From: an uncultured Clostridia bacterium
GTDB lineage: Bacteria > Bacillota > Clostridia > Christensenellales > UBA1242
Direction of reading: 5' to 3'
Assembly (NCBI GenBank): GCA_947627585.1
Contig: CANQWP010000008.1
Coordinates: 1 to 15,419, forward strand
DNA: 15,419 nt
A program made the position numbers and the translations under genes. The notes under the pieces are model-generated. The model saw nothing but the letters and a program-made list of their open reading frames with translations, was not told the origin of the DNA and ran no database searches. Position 1 is the first letter of the stretch. Every line of letters begins with the position of its first letter. This document shows positions 7,723 to 13,369 of this stretch, in pieces.

Positions 7723-8045
7723 AGGTGTTCTCCTTTAATGTTGATTGGCACGGGGTCATATCCACGCTTTTTTTGCCACGGAACGCACCGAAACAGGCGC
7801 TTTGTGCCCAGCCAAAAACCTTTCAAAACTCCAAACTCTTTCACCGCCAAAATCATATAGTTCGAGCAAGTTGGAACAAAAATGCATGAGTGCGGCAACA
7901 GCGGCGAAATGCAAAACTTGAAAAAATAGACCGGCGACAAACAAATTGTTTTGAAAGTCTTTTTCAAAAAACCACTTTTGTTCTCAACTTTTTGAGTGTC
8001 GCAATTTGTTTTGTCAACTTTTTGAGTCTTTGTCATATCTTTCAC
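7710..8045 (-). CDS. yidD: membrane protein insertion efficiency factor YidD
   Basis: Small protein of the rnpA-yidD-yidC cluster, thought to assist YidC-dependent membrane insertion from the inner face of the membrane. The 111-residue product contains the family hallmarks: SPLLPHSCIFVPTCSNY (47-63), with the conserved Cys pair, and LFRCVPWQKKRGYDPVP (84-100). The first 20 or so residues are Lys-rich and not conserved. The start is a GTG at 8045 that overlaps the rnpA TGA stop in the sequence GTGA, pointing to translational coupling. An ATG three codons later (8036) is an alternative, and neither has a good ribosome site. The 3' end covers the yidC ribosome binding site and start. Confidence 0.95.
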   Translation of the reverse strand: MKDMTKTQKVDKTNCDTQKVENKSGFLKKTFKTICLSPVYFFKFCISPLLPHSCIFVPTCSNYMILAVKEFGVLKGFWLGTKRLFRCVPWQKKRGYDPVPINIKGEHLWIL

Positions 8046-8377
8046 TTTAGTTCGCTGTGTTTTCGATCAAACTTTCCAAAAATTGTTTCGACCTCGATTT
8101 TCAATTGCAAAAAATCGAGTGTGCAGGCGTTCTCTTTTGCCATCAAGACAAAGTTGAAATGATTTGGCACGTCAATTTTTCGGACAATTTCCCGAAGGCG
8201 GCGTTTCAAAAGATTTCTTTTGTTTGCTTTTCCAAGTTTTTTGCTGATTGAAAAGCCAATTTTATAGTTTTCAAACTTGCTTTTAACTGCAAAAAGAGTG
8301 AAGTTTTCCGAATGCACCCTTTCACCCTTTTTGTAAATAAAATTGAATTGGCTGTTTTTTTTCAGTCTGTGATCCAT
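8042..8377 (-). CDS. rnpA: ribonuclease P protein component
   Basis: Protein subunit of RNase P; it helps the catalytic RNA bind and cleave the 5' leader of precursor tRNAs. The 111-residue product has the usual length. It shows the N-terminal FIYKKGERVHSENF segment (13-26), KIGFSISKKLGKA (39-51), and the basic RNLLKRRLREIVR helix (54-66) that is the family signature for RNA contact. The ATG at 8377 is preceded by AAGGAT, which overlaps the rpmH stop nine bases upstream. The gene is therefore second in the rpmH operon, as in most bacteria, and its TGA stop overlaps the yidD start. Confidence 0.96.
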   Translation of the reverse strand: MDHRLKKNSQFNFIYKKGERVHSENFTLFAVKSKFENYKIGFSISKKLGKANKRNLLKRRLREIVRKIDVPNHFNFVLMAKENACTLDFLQLKIEVETIFGKFDRKHSELK

Positions 8378-8386
8378 GAAAAATCC

Positions 8387-8521
8387 TTAGGCAGAAATTC
8401 TTTTTCTTCCTCTGTTTCTTCTTCTTTGCAAAACATTTCTTCCGCCTTTGGTTTTCATTCTTTCACGGAAGCCATGCACTTTGCTTCTTTGACGCTTTTT
8501 TGGTTGATAAGTTCTTTTCAT
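8387..8521 (-). CDS. rpmH: 50S ribosomal protein L34
   Basis: Small basic protein of the large ribosomal subunit. The minus strand from the ATG at 8521 encodes 44 residues, starting MKRTYQPKKRQR, continuing KVHGFRERMKTKGGRNVL, and ending in the basic GRKRISA tail. This is a full-length L34 with the standard features. AAGGAG at 8528-8533, six bases before the ATG, is an ideal ribosome site. It is the first gene of rpmH-rnpA-yidD-yidC, behind a consensus promoter at 8578-8606. It is only 45 codons and could easily be missed by a length filter. Confidence 0.98.
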   Translation of the reverse strand: MKRTYQPKKRQRSKVHGFRERMKTKGGRNVLQRRRNRGRKRISA

Positions 8522-8539
8522 TTTTTTCTCCTTGTTCTC

Positions 8540-8563
8540 TTTTGCAAAATTCCTGCTGCAAAA
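8540..8563 (-). promoter_or_regulatory. small hairpin in the rpmH leader
   Basis: Within the predicted 50-base leader of the rpmH transcript, TTTTGCA and TGCAAAA (plus-strand 8540-8546 and 8557-8563) can pair across a 10-base loop. It lies just upstream of the ribosome site. It could tune stability or translation, but a 7-bp AT-rich stem may be chance. Confidence 0.3.
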
Positions 8564-8577
8564 AGGTTTACCGTCCT

Positions 8578-8606
8578 ATTATAAAGGAAAATTTTTGATT
8601 TGTCAA
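8578..8606 (-). promoter_or_regulatory. rpmH operon promoter, perfect sigma-A consensus
   Basis: Minus strand TTGACA (8606-8601), a 17-base spacer and TATAAT (8583-8578), with predicted +1 near 8571. Both hexamers and the spacing are ideal, as expected for a ribosomal-protein operon. Confidence 0.92.
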
Positions 8607-8615
8607 CCTTCCGCG

Positions 8616-8674
8616 CTCGATTTTTGAGGGAATTTATCGATTTTTTGTTCGATTTTGTCAAAATTTGAATCGAC
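8616..8674. repeat. cluster of TCGA(TTTT) motifs between divergent promoters
   Basis: Between the rpmH promoter and the promoter of the 8811 gene, TCGATTTT occurs at 8617, 8637 and 8649, and AATCGA at 8668-8673. This gap (8607-8749) holds no gene that I can see. The motifs might be binding sites for a regulator of one or both divergent promoters, but the spacing is irregular and the sequence is T-rich. Confidence 0.3.
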
Positions 8675-8749
8675 ATATTTTAAAAAATCTATTTCGCCAT
8701 ATAATCAATGGAAACGTCATAAAAAATCAAAAAAGTTTGCAAATCACTC

Positions 8750-8777
8750 TTGACAAGCAAAAATAATATGATATAAT
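8750..8777 (+). promoter_or_regulatory. strong promoter of the small basic protein gene
   Basis: TTGACA (8750-8755), a 16-base spacer and TATAAT (8772-8777), preceded by TGA to form an extended -10. Predicted +1 near 8784 gives a leader of about 27 bases with AAGGGAG at 8796-8802. It rules out an ATG at 8778 as the gene start, because that codon lies upstream of +1. Confidence 0.88.
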
Positions 8778-8810
8778 ATGTGCATCACAAATTTTAAGGG
8801 AGACAAAAAT

Positions 8811-9176
8811 ATGTATATTACAGAAGATTTTTTGGCAGTTCCAGATGGGCTTGGCCAAGTTGGAAGCGGAAAAATCGGCATGAGAAAACAAGCTCAAGCT
8901 GAAGAGTCAATTTTCAGAAACGGAAAAGATAAAAAGCGCTGGACTTCGGCTGACGAAGGAAAGCTTGGTCGCAAAATTTCAAAAGCAAAAAATGATGGTC
9001 GCAAAAACAACATCAAACTTCAAAAACCAGAAGAACTTGAATCTTTTGTTTTGACTGAGCCTGCAAAAAAGAATGAAAAGAAATATTCTTCTCAGTCAAC
9101 AATCGGCATGCCAAACAGAAGAATTGTAAGAGAAGTCAATAAAGAGCTTTCAAAAAAATATGGCCTTGACAAATAA
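8811..9176 (+). CDS. unrecognised small basic protein
   Basis: I do not recognise this 121-residue protein. It is hydrophilic and strongly basic (about 28 Lys/Arg against 17 Asp/Glu), with no signal peptide, membrane helix or cysteine. The N-terminal 25 residues are the least charged part. The middle (about 36-70) is dense in Lys, Arg, Asn and Gly, and the C-terminal end (102-121) looks helical, with RRIVREVNKELSKKYG. The composition would suit a nucleic-acid- or ribosome-associated protein, but that is only inference. The start at 8811 is supported by AAGGGAG eight bases upstream and by the promoter at 8750-8777. It is a single-gene unit between the rpmH operon (divergent) and dnaN (convergent), closed by the hairpin at 9178-9204. 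The strong promoter implies high expression. Confidence 0.85.
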   Translation: MYITEDFLAVPDGLGQVGSGKIGMRKQAQAEESIFRNGKDKKRWTSADEGKLGRKISKAKNDGRKNNIKLQKPEELESFVLTEPAKKNEKKYSSQSTIGMPNRRIVREVNKELSKKYGLDK

Positions 9177-9177
9177 G

Positions 9178-9204
9178 AAAAAACACCAAATGGTGTTTTT
9201 TTTC
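9178..9204. terminator. bidirectional terminator between the small basic gene and dnaN
   Basis: Stem AAAAAACACC (9178-9187), loop AAAT, stem GGTGTTTTTT (9192-9201), with the T run continuing to 9203. The flanking A run makes it usable from the minus strand too, so it can end dnaN transcription (dnaN stops at 9263) as well as the gene ending at 9176. Confidence 0.85.
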
Positions 9205-9262
9205 TTTCTCAAATTTTCAAGTTTTTTTCAGTTCAATTTTTTAAGAATTTTGATTTTTAAAA

Positions 9263-10363
9263 TTATCCAATCATTCTGACCGGCAAGATGAGATACAAAA
9301 ATTCGTCGCCCTCAACAGGAACGATCACACATGGGTTTGCAGGGGCATTGAAGCAAATTTTGACAAATTCATCAGTGTTGGCGCGCAAATTTTCGATGAA
9401 ATATCTTGCATTGAAAGCAATCAAAAGTTCTTTTCCTGTCGTGTTTACTGGAACATTCTCTTTGATGTTTCCAAGTTCGGAATTTGACGTGATGCAAAGA
9501 TTTTTTTCTTTGACATCAAATTTGACACAATTTCCTTGTCCAACTTTTGAAAGAAGTGACGCTCTTTCAAGCGCGTCGGCAAATTGGTCTTTGTTGATGA
9601 CGCAAATTGTCTCATAGTTTGCTGAAATGATTTGTTTGTAGTTGACAAAATCTCCTTCCAAAAGCCTTGAAGTGAGTTTTGTGTCGCCAAAATCAATCAT
9701 GATTGTCGATTTGTCAATATAAACATTGATGACCTCATCACTGTCGTCCAAGAGTCTTGAAATTTCGTTCAAGCTTTTTGCCGGCACAACAAAACTTTCA
9801 GTGATGTTTGAAGAAACAGGCTTTTTCACTTTTGCAAGACGATATCCATCAAGGGCGATGGCATTCAGTTCGTTTCCGGCAAGGTCAAAAAGCACGCCTT
9901 TGAGAATTGGGCGGCTGTCGTCAACGGCAACTGAGAAAATTGTTTTTGCAATCAAAGTTTTCAAGTTCTTTTTTGTGATTCCAAAGAAGTTTGAACTTTC
10001 CACTTGCTTGAAATCAGGATATTCTTGCGCATTATAGCACTGAATGATGGACTGGCTGTCGTCATATTTGATGAGCAGCTGATTTTTGTCATTAAGTTCA
10101 AGTTCAATCATTTCATTTGTCAGTTTTTTGATGAACTCGGTGATGAACTTTCCTGGAACGACCGCTTCCCCTTCTTCTTTGATGTTAGCTTTGATTTTTC
10201 TTTTGATGGAAAGCTCAGTGTCAGTGGCGCTCAGGGTGAGGGTGTCATCTTCGGCAACAATTTTGATTCCTTCCAAAATTGGGTTTGTGATTTTGTTTGA
10301 AATGGCTTTGCTTACACTCAAAAAAGCATCTGACAGTTCAATTCCGTGGCAACTTACAATCAT
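9263..10363 (-). CDS. dnaN: DNA polymerase III subunit beta (sliding clamp)
   Basis: Forms the ring-shaped homodimer that tethers DNA polymerase III and many repair proteins to DNA. The 366-residue product has the normal length. Recognisable stretches are the second-domain FSVAVDDSRPILKGVLF (142-158), then ALDGYRLA just after it, and the C-terminal LPVRM immediately before the last two residues, which is the conserved end of the clamp. The ATG at 10363 is preceded by GAGGTG seven bases away. It lies downstream of dnaA in the same direction, but 289 bases separate them. That gap holds the probable origin and a promoter for dnaN (10403-10431), so dnaN need not depend on dnaA transcription. It is convergent with the gene at 8811. 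Confidence 0.97.
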   Translation of the reverse strand: MIVSCHGIELSDAFLSVSKAISNKITNPILEGIKIVAEDDTLTLSATDTELSIKRKIKANIKEEGEAVVPGKFITEFIKKLTNEMIELELNDKNQLLIKYDDSQSIIQCYNAQEYPDFKQVESSNFFGITKKNLKTLIAKTIFSVAVDDSRPILKGVLFDLAGNELNAIALDGYRLAKVKKPVSSNITESFVVPAKSLNEISRLLDDSDEVINVYIDKSTIMIDFGDTKLTSRLLEGDFVNYKQIISANYETICVINKDQFADALERASLLSKVGQGNCVKFDVKEKNLCITSNSELGNIKENVPVNTTGKELLIAFNARYFIENLRANTDEFVKICFNAPANPCVIVPVEGDEFLYLILPVRMIG

Positions 10364-10402
10364 TTTTTTACACCTCTTTTTCAGTTTTCATTTGATATTT
10401 CC

Positions 10403-10431
10403 ATTATATCACTTTCGCTTTTCAAGTCCAA
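10403..10431 (-). promoter_or_regulatory. dnaN promoter
   Basis: Minus strand TTGGAC (10431-10426), a 17-base spacer and TATAAT (10408-10403) preceded by TGA (extended -10). Predicted +1 near 10396 gives a leader of about 33 bases carrying the GAGGTG ribosome site. The -35 is weak, but the TGATATAAT element is the same as at the 8811 gene and near dnaA. Confidence 0.7.
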
Positions 10432-10477
10432 CAAAAATGAGGACAAATTTTTCAAAACTTTGGCGCGTGCCCACTTT

Positions 10478-10530
10478 TTATTTGTTTATATATTTTGTTG
10501 TTAAGTTATTATTATATTTATTATGGCTGT
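10478..10530. other. AT-rich unwinding element with TAA triplets (part of oriC)
   Basis: This stretch is almost pure A and T. On the minus strand, reading away from the DnaA box at 10536-10544, a short GC element CAGCC (10529-10525) is followed by TAA triplets at 10523-10521, 10520-10518, 10514-10512, 10511-10509 and 10508-10506. This resembles the box, GC cluster and DnaA-trio order known from the Bacillus subtilis unwinding region (trio form 5'-TA[G/A]). The match is by eye; function is inferred. Confidence 0.6.
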
Positions 10531-10535
10531 GAAAA

Positions 10536-10689
10536 AGTGGATAACTTTTTGCAAAATTTTGAAATGCACGAAATATGGACAGATTCTTGCTTGAGAAGCA
10601 CAACATATGGACAAAAATTTGGGAATTTTGAATGTGGATAACTTTGGAAAACTTATCCACTTATCAACATATTTCGAATGTTATCCACA
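10536..10689. other. DnaA box cluster, probable oriC
   Basis: Perfect TTATCCACA boxes occur at 10633-10641 (minus) and 10681-10689 (plus). One-mismatch boxes are TTATCCACT at 10536-10544 (minus) and 10653-10661 (plus), and TTATCAACA at 10661-10669 (plus). Two degenerate copies, TATGGACAG (10574-10582) and TATGGACAA (10606-10614), match the minus-strand box at six and seven of nine positions. GTGGATAA (10634-10641) and TTATCCAC (10653-10660) form an inverted pair 11 bases apart. Together with the AT-rich stretch next door this marks the likely chromosomal origin between dnaA and dnaN, the usual place in Bacillota. Confidence 0.85.
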
Positions 10690-12002
10690 AGCGTCTGAAT
10701 TTTTTTGTTGGTCTTCAAGTCTTCTGTGATCTTGTCGCGGCTGTGCATTATGGTGGTGTGGTCGCGTCCGCCAAACATTTTTCCAATGTTGACAAGAGGA
10801 ATGTTCAAAATTTCACTAATAAGATAGATGGCAATCATTCGAGGTTCAACAATCTCTTTGTTCTTCTTTTTGCCGGTGATGTCGTTGTATGAAACGTTGA
10901 AATAGTCGCACACGGTCGAGATGATGCGGTCGGCGGTGAGGTCGTTTTTCAGTTCCTCTTTTTGATTTTTGAAAATTTCCTCCGCTTCTTCCATTGTGGC
11001 AACTTTTTTGCCGGAGAGAGTGGCAAGAAAATAGACTTCCGAAAGTTTTCCTTCCAAATCTCTCACGCTGCTGTCCACGCGCTCGGCGATATATTCAATC
11101 ACGTCATCTTCAACATAATATTTTTCAAGTTGGCTCTTTTTCTGCAAGATGGCAATTCGAGTTTCAATTTCCGGCTTTTGAATGTCATGAATCAGTCCGC
11201 TTGAAAAACGTGAGCGAAGACGGTCTTCCAAAGTGGAGATTTCTTTTGGCGGGCGGTCGGAGCAGATGATGACTTGTTTGTTGCTCATGATAAGGTCATT
11301 GAACGTGAGGAAAAACTCTTCTTGAGTTTCTTTTTTGTTTGAAATCAGTTGGATATCATCGACCATCAACACGTCAAGATTGCGATATTTTCCGCGAAAT
11401 TCCATGACGGCCTGGGTTTTGGACGGCGATTGAAGGGAAGAAATATAGTCGCTTGTGAATTTTCCAAACGGCACATATTCCACCTTGAGCTCCGGGTTAT
11501 TTTCTCGAATGAAGTTTCCAATCGCGTGCAAAAGGTGAGTCTTTCCAAGTCCCACGCCGCCATATATGAAAAGAGGGTTATATCTTTTTCCTGGGTGCTC
11601 TGCCACAGTGCGTGCGGCGGCATAGACAAACTGATTGCTTTTTCCAACGACAAAGTTGTCAAAAGTGAATTTTTCAACAAAAGGATTTTTTTCTTCTTTT
11701 TTTGTGGCTGGAGTTTGTGAAACTTTGCTGTTTTTCAAAAATTCAATCTCTTCGTTTTGGTCAAGCACAACAATTTTCAGTGGCTTTCCAACAACTTCAA
11801 AGCAGCAATCGCCAATCACGTCCAAAAAGTTTCGCAAGATTTGATTTTTTGCCGAAACGCTTTGGGCGGCCATGACAAAATTGTCCTGCTCGTCAATTTC
11901 AAGAGGCTTGATGGTCTTGATCCAAAGCATGAAAGAAACTGACGACACGCGAAGCTCCAATTTTTCCAAAACTTGTTGCCAAATGAAAGAAACGTCTTGC
12001 AT
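10653..12002 (-). CDS. dnaA: chromosomal replication initiator protein DnaA
   Basis: Binds DnaA boxes, oligomerises with ATP on the origin, opens the duplex and recruits the helicase. The 449-residue product shows domain I (about 1-80, starting MQDVSFIWQQVLEKLE) and a short linker. The AAA+ domain follows, with Walker A GGVGLGKTHL (148-157), Walker B VLMVDDIQ (211-218) and RLRSRF (261-266). Domain IV carries the DNA-binding signature GGRDHTTIMHS (411-421). I prefer the ATG at 12002, with GAGGTG four bases upstream, over an in-frame TTG at 12014. No DnaA box lies in its promoter; the boxes are at its 3' end, where the last codons themselves contain them. Reading toward rpmH and away from recF is unlike the common gene order. 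Confidence 0.98.
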   Translation of the reverse strand: MQDVSFIWQQVLEKLELRVSSVSFMLWIKTIKPLEIDEQDNFVMAAQSVSAKNQILRNFLDVIGDCCFEVVGKPLKIVVLDQNEEIEFLKNSKVSQTPATKKEEKNPFVEKFTFDNFVVGKSNQFVYAAARTVAEHPGKRYNPLFIYGGVGLGKTHLLHAIGNFIRENNPELKVEYVPFGKFTSDYISSLQSPSKTQAVMEFRGKYRNLDVLMVDDIQLISNKKETQEEFFLTFNDLIMSNKQVIICSDRPPKEISTLEDRLRSRFSSGLIHDIQKPEIETRIAILQKKSQLEKYYVEDDVIEYIAERVDSSVRDLEGKLSEVYFLATLSGKKVATMEEAEEIFKNQKEELKNDLTADRIISTVCDYFNVSYNDITGKKKNKEIVEPRMIAIYLISEILNIPLVNIGKMFGGRDHTTIMHSRDKITEDLKTNKKIQTLVDNIRNMLISG

Positions 12003-12031
12003 AATGCACCTCAATCGAAATTATATCAAAT

Positions 12032-12060
12032 ATTTTAAAAAAGTAAAAAGAAAATGTCAA
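12032..12060 (-). promoter_or_regulatory. dnaA promoter
   Basis: Minus strand TTGACA (12060-12055), a 17-base spacer and TAAAAT (12037-12032); predicted +1 near 12025 leaves a leader of about 23 bases with GAGGTG. A second, extended -10 TGATATAAT (12028-12020) without a good -35 lies just downstream and could give a shorter leader. Confidence 0.75.
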
Positions 12061-12104
12061 GAAACTTTGAAAGGAATTTAAAACGAAACAGTTTGAATAA
12101 AAGT

Positions 12105-12133
12105 TTGTAAAATTCGAATGTTTGTGATAAAAT
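12105..12133 (+). promoter_or_regulatory. recF promoter, start codon at +1
   Basis: TTGTAA (12105-12110), a 17-base spacer and TAAAAT (12128-12133) preceded by TGA (extended -10). Seven bases on lies 12140, the G of the recF GTG. TTGTAAAATTCGA (12105-12117) and TAAAATAAG (12128-12136) are identical to, and identically spaced as, the mnmE promoter. It diverges from the dnaA promoter within a 137-base gap. Confidence 0.7.
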
Positions 12134-12139
12134 AAGGTC

Positions 12140-13231
12140 GTGAAAATCACCGAGCTCGAACTTCAAAATTTTCGAAACTACAAGACCTTGAAAGTCCCAT
12201 TTGACGAGAAGGTCAATGTTTTCATTGGCAAAAACGCTCAAGGAAAGACCAATCTTTTGGAGAGCATTTTTCTTTGTTGCATCGGCAAAAGTTTCAAAGC
12301 CAGCAAAGACAAAGAGATGATTTTTTGGGGTGAAGAAAATGCTTGCGTCAAAATGAACGTCCAGAAAAAATTTCGTGACTTGAAAGTGGAGATTTTTTTG
12401 AACAAACTGCACAAAAAGACGGTGAAAATCAACTCCCTTCCAATCAGGCGCATTGGGGACTTGATTGGAGAGGTCAATGTGGTGTTTTTCAGTCCGCAAG
12501 AACTTCGGCTGGTCAAAGAAAGCCCGGAAGAGCGCCGAAAATTCATGGACATTGACATCAGTCAGCAAAGCAAAAGATATTTTTATCAACTTTCGCGCTA
12601 TGAAAAAATTTTGGCAAATCGAAACAAACTCTTCAAGATTTGCTCCAATTTGGAAGCGGTCAAAGAGACGGTGGACATTTGGGACAGGGCGCTTGTGGCA
12701 TCGGCAAAAATTTTGGCTTTTGAGCGCCAAAAATTTGTGGAAGAAATTTTGCCATATGCCGAAAAAGCCCATCGTTTCATCAGCGGAGGCAAAGAAAATT
12801 TGACGCTTGCCTACAAATGTGGCTGCGGAGTGGCACTTGACGAGAACTTTGAAGAAAACATGGACAAACTTTTGAAGAAAAATCTTGAAAAGGACTTCAA
12901 ACTTGGCTTCACCACAATTGGCCCGCATCGAGACGACATTGACATCTTTTTGAATGGGGTGGAAGTGAAAAATTTTGGCTCACAAGGCCAGCAACGCACC
13001 GTGGCGCTTTCGCTTAAACTTGCCGAGCTTGAAAACATGAAAGAGCATTGTGGGGAATATCCAATCTTGCTTTTGGACGATGTTTTTTCAGAACTTGACT
13101 CCGAGCGCCAAGACCGTCTTTTGAAATTTGTCGGGCGAACACAAACTTTCATCACTTGCACGGATGAGCACAAACTGTCCGGCAAAATTTTTGAAATTGA
13201 GGGCGGAAAAATCATAAAAATAAAGAAATAG
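12140..13231 (+). CDS. recF: DNA replication and repair protein RecF
   Basis: SMC-like ATPase of the RecFOR pathway that helps load RecA at gapped DNA and stalled forks. The 363-residue product starts MKITELELQNFRNYK, typical of RecF. It has Walker A GKNAQGKTNLLE (30-41), the ABC-type signature SQGQQRTVALS (281-291), and Walker B ILLLDD followed by VFSELD (309-320). The start is fixed at GTG 12140: an in-frame TAA lies 12 bases upstream (inside the -10) and no other start codon lies between. AAGG is only two bases before the GTG, too close to act as a ribosome site, so translation is probably leaderless. recF usually follows dnaN; here it diverges from dnaA. The gap to the next gene shows no strong terminator. 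Confidence 0.96.
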   Translation: MKITELELQNFRNYKTLKVPFDEKVNVFIGKNAQGKTNLLESIFLCCIGKSFKASKDKEMIFWGEENACVKMNVQKKFRDLKVEIFLNKLHKKTVKINSLPIRRIGDLIGEVNVVFFSPQELRLVKESPEERRKFMDIDISQQSKRYFYQLSRYEKILANRNKLFKICSNLEAVKETVDIWDRALVASAKILAFERQKFVEEILPYAEKAHRFISGGKENLTLAYKCGCGVALDENFEENMDKLLKKNLEKDFKLGFTTIGPHRDDIDIFLNGVEVKNFGSQGQQRTVALSLKLAELENMKEHCGEYPILLLDDVFSELDSERQDRLLKFVGRTQTFITCTDEHKLSGKIFEIEGGKIIKIKK

Positions 13232-13272
13232 GAAACATTTTTTCTTTTCGTCAAAATTTTTTATGTTTTTTG

Positions 13273-13300
13273 TTGCAAAAATCCTAAAAATTAATATAAA
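13273..13300 (+). promoter_or_regulatory. possible promoter of the CvpA-like gene
   Basis: TTGCAA (13273-13278), a 16-base spacer and TATAAA (13295-13300) give a predicted +1 near 13307 and a leader of about 63 bases. The leader contains a TTAAAAGCTTTTTAA near-palindrome (13342-13356) just before the AAGGAG ribosome site. The match is moderate in very AT-rich sequence. Confidence 0.45.
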
Positions 13301-13369
13301 ATAAAAAAGAATAAGGCAAAATTAATAGAGACACAAAAAGATTAAAAGCTTTTTAAAAAGGAGAAAAAT

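Noticed and set aside
8778..8810. ATG at 8778 as an upstream start of the small basic gene
   Set aside because: It begins directly after the -10 hexamer and before the predicted transcription start; the ATG at 8811 has AAGGGAG at good spacing.
12105..12133. A LexA-type SOS box at the recF promoter
   Set aside because: No GAAC-N4-GTTC type palindrome is present; only TTCGAA-like symmetry, which is too short to call.
12003..12139. Second origin segment between dnaA and recF
   Set aside because: The strand switch makes this tempting, but I found no TTATCCACA-like box here; all boxes are at the other end of dnaA.
12035..12928. A 297-codon open frame on the minus strand overlapping recF
   Set aside because: It lies antisense to recF, which has complete Walker and signature motifs. 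The antisense translation is Phe- and Lys-rich with no recognisable domain, as expected for a shadow frame in AT-rich DNA.
13232..13369. Riboswitch or terminator-antiterminator between recF and the CvpA-like gene
   Set aside because: The gap is very AT-rich with only weak palindromes; no GC-containing stem or known aptamer core could be recognised.
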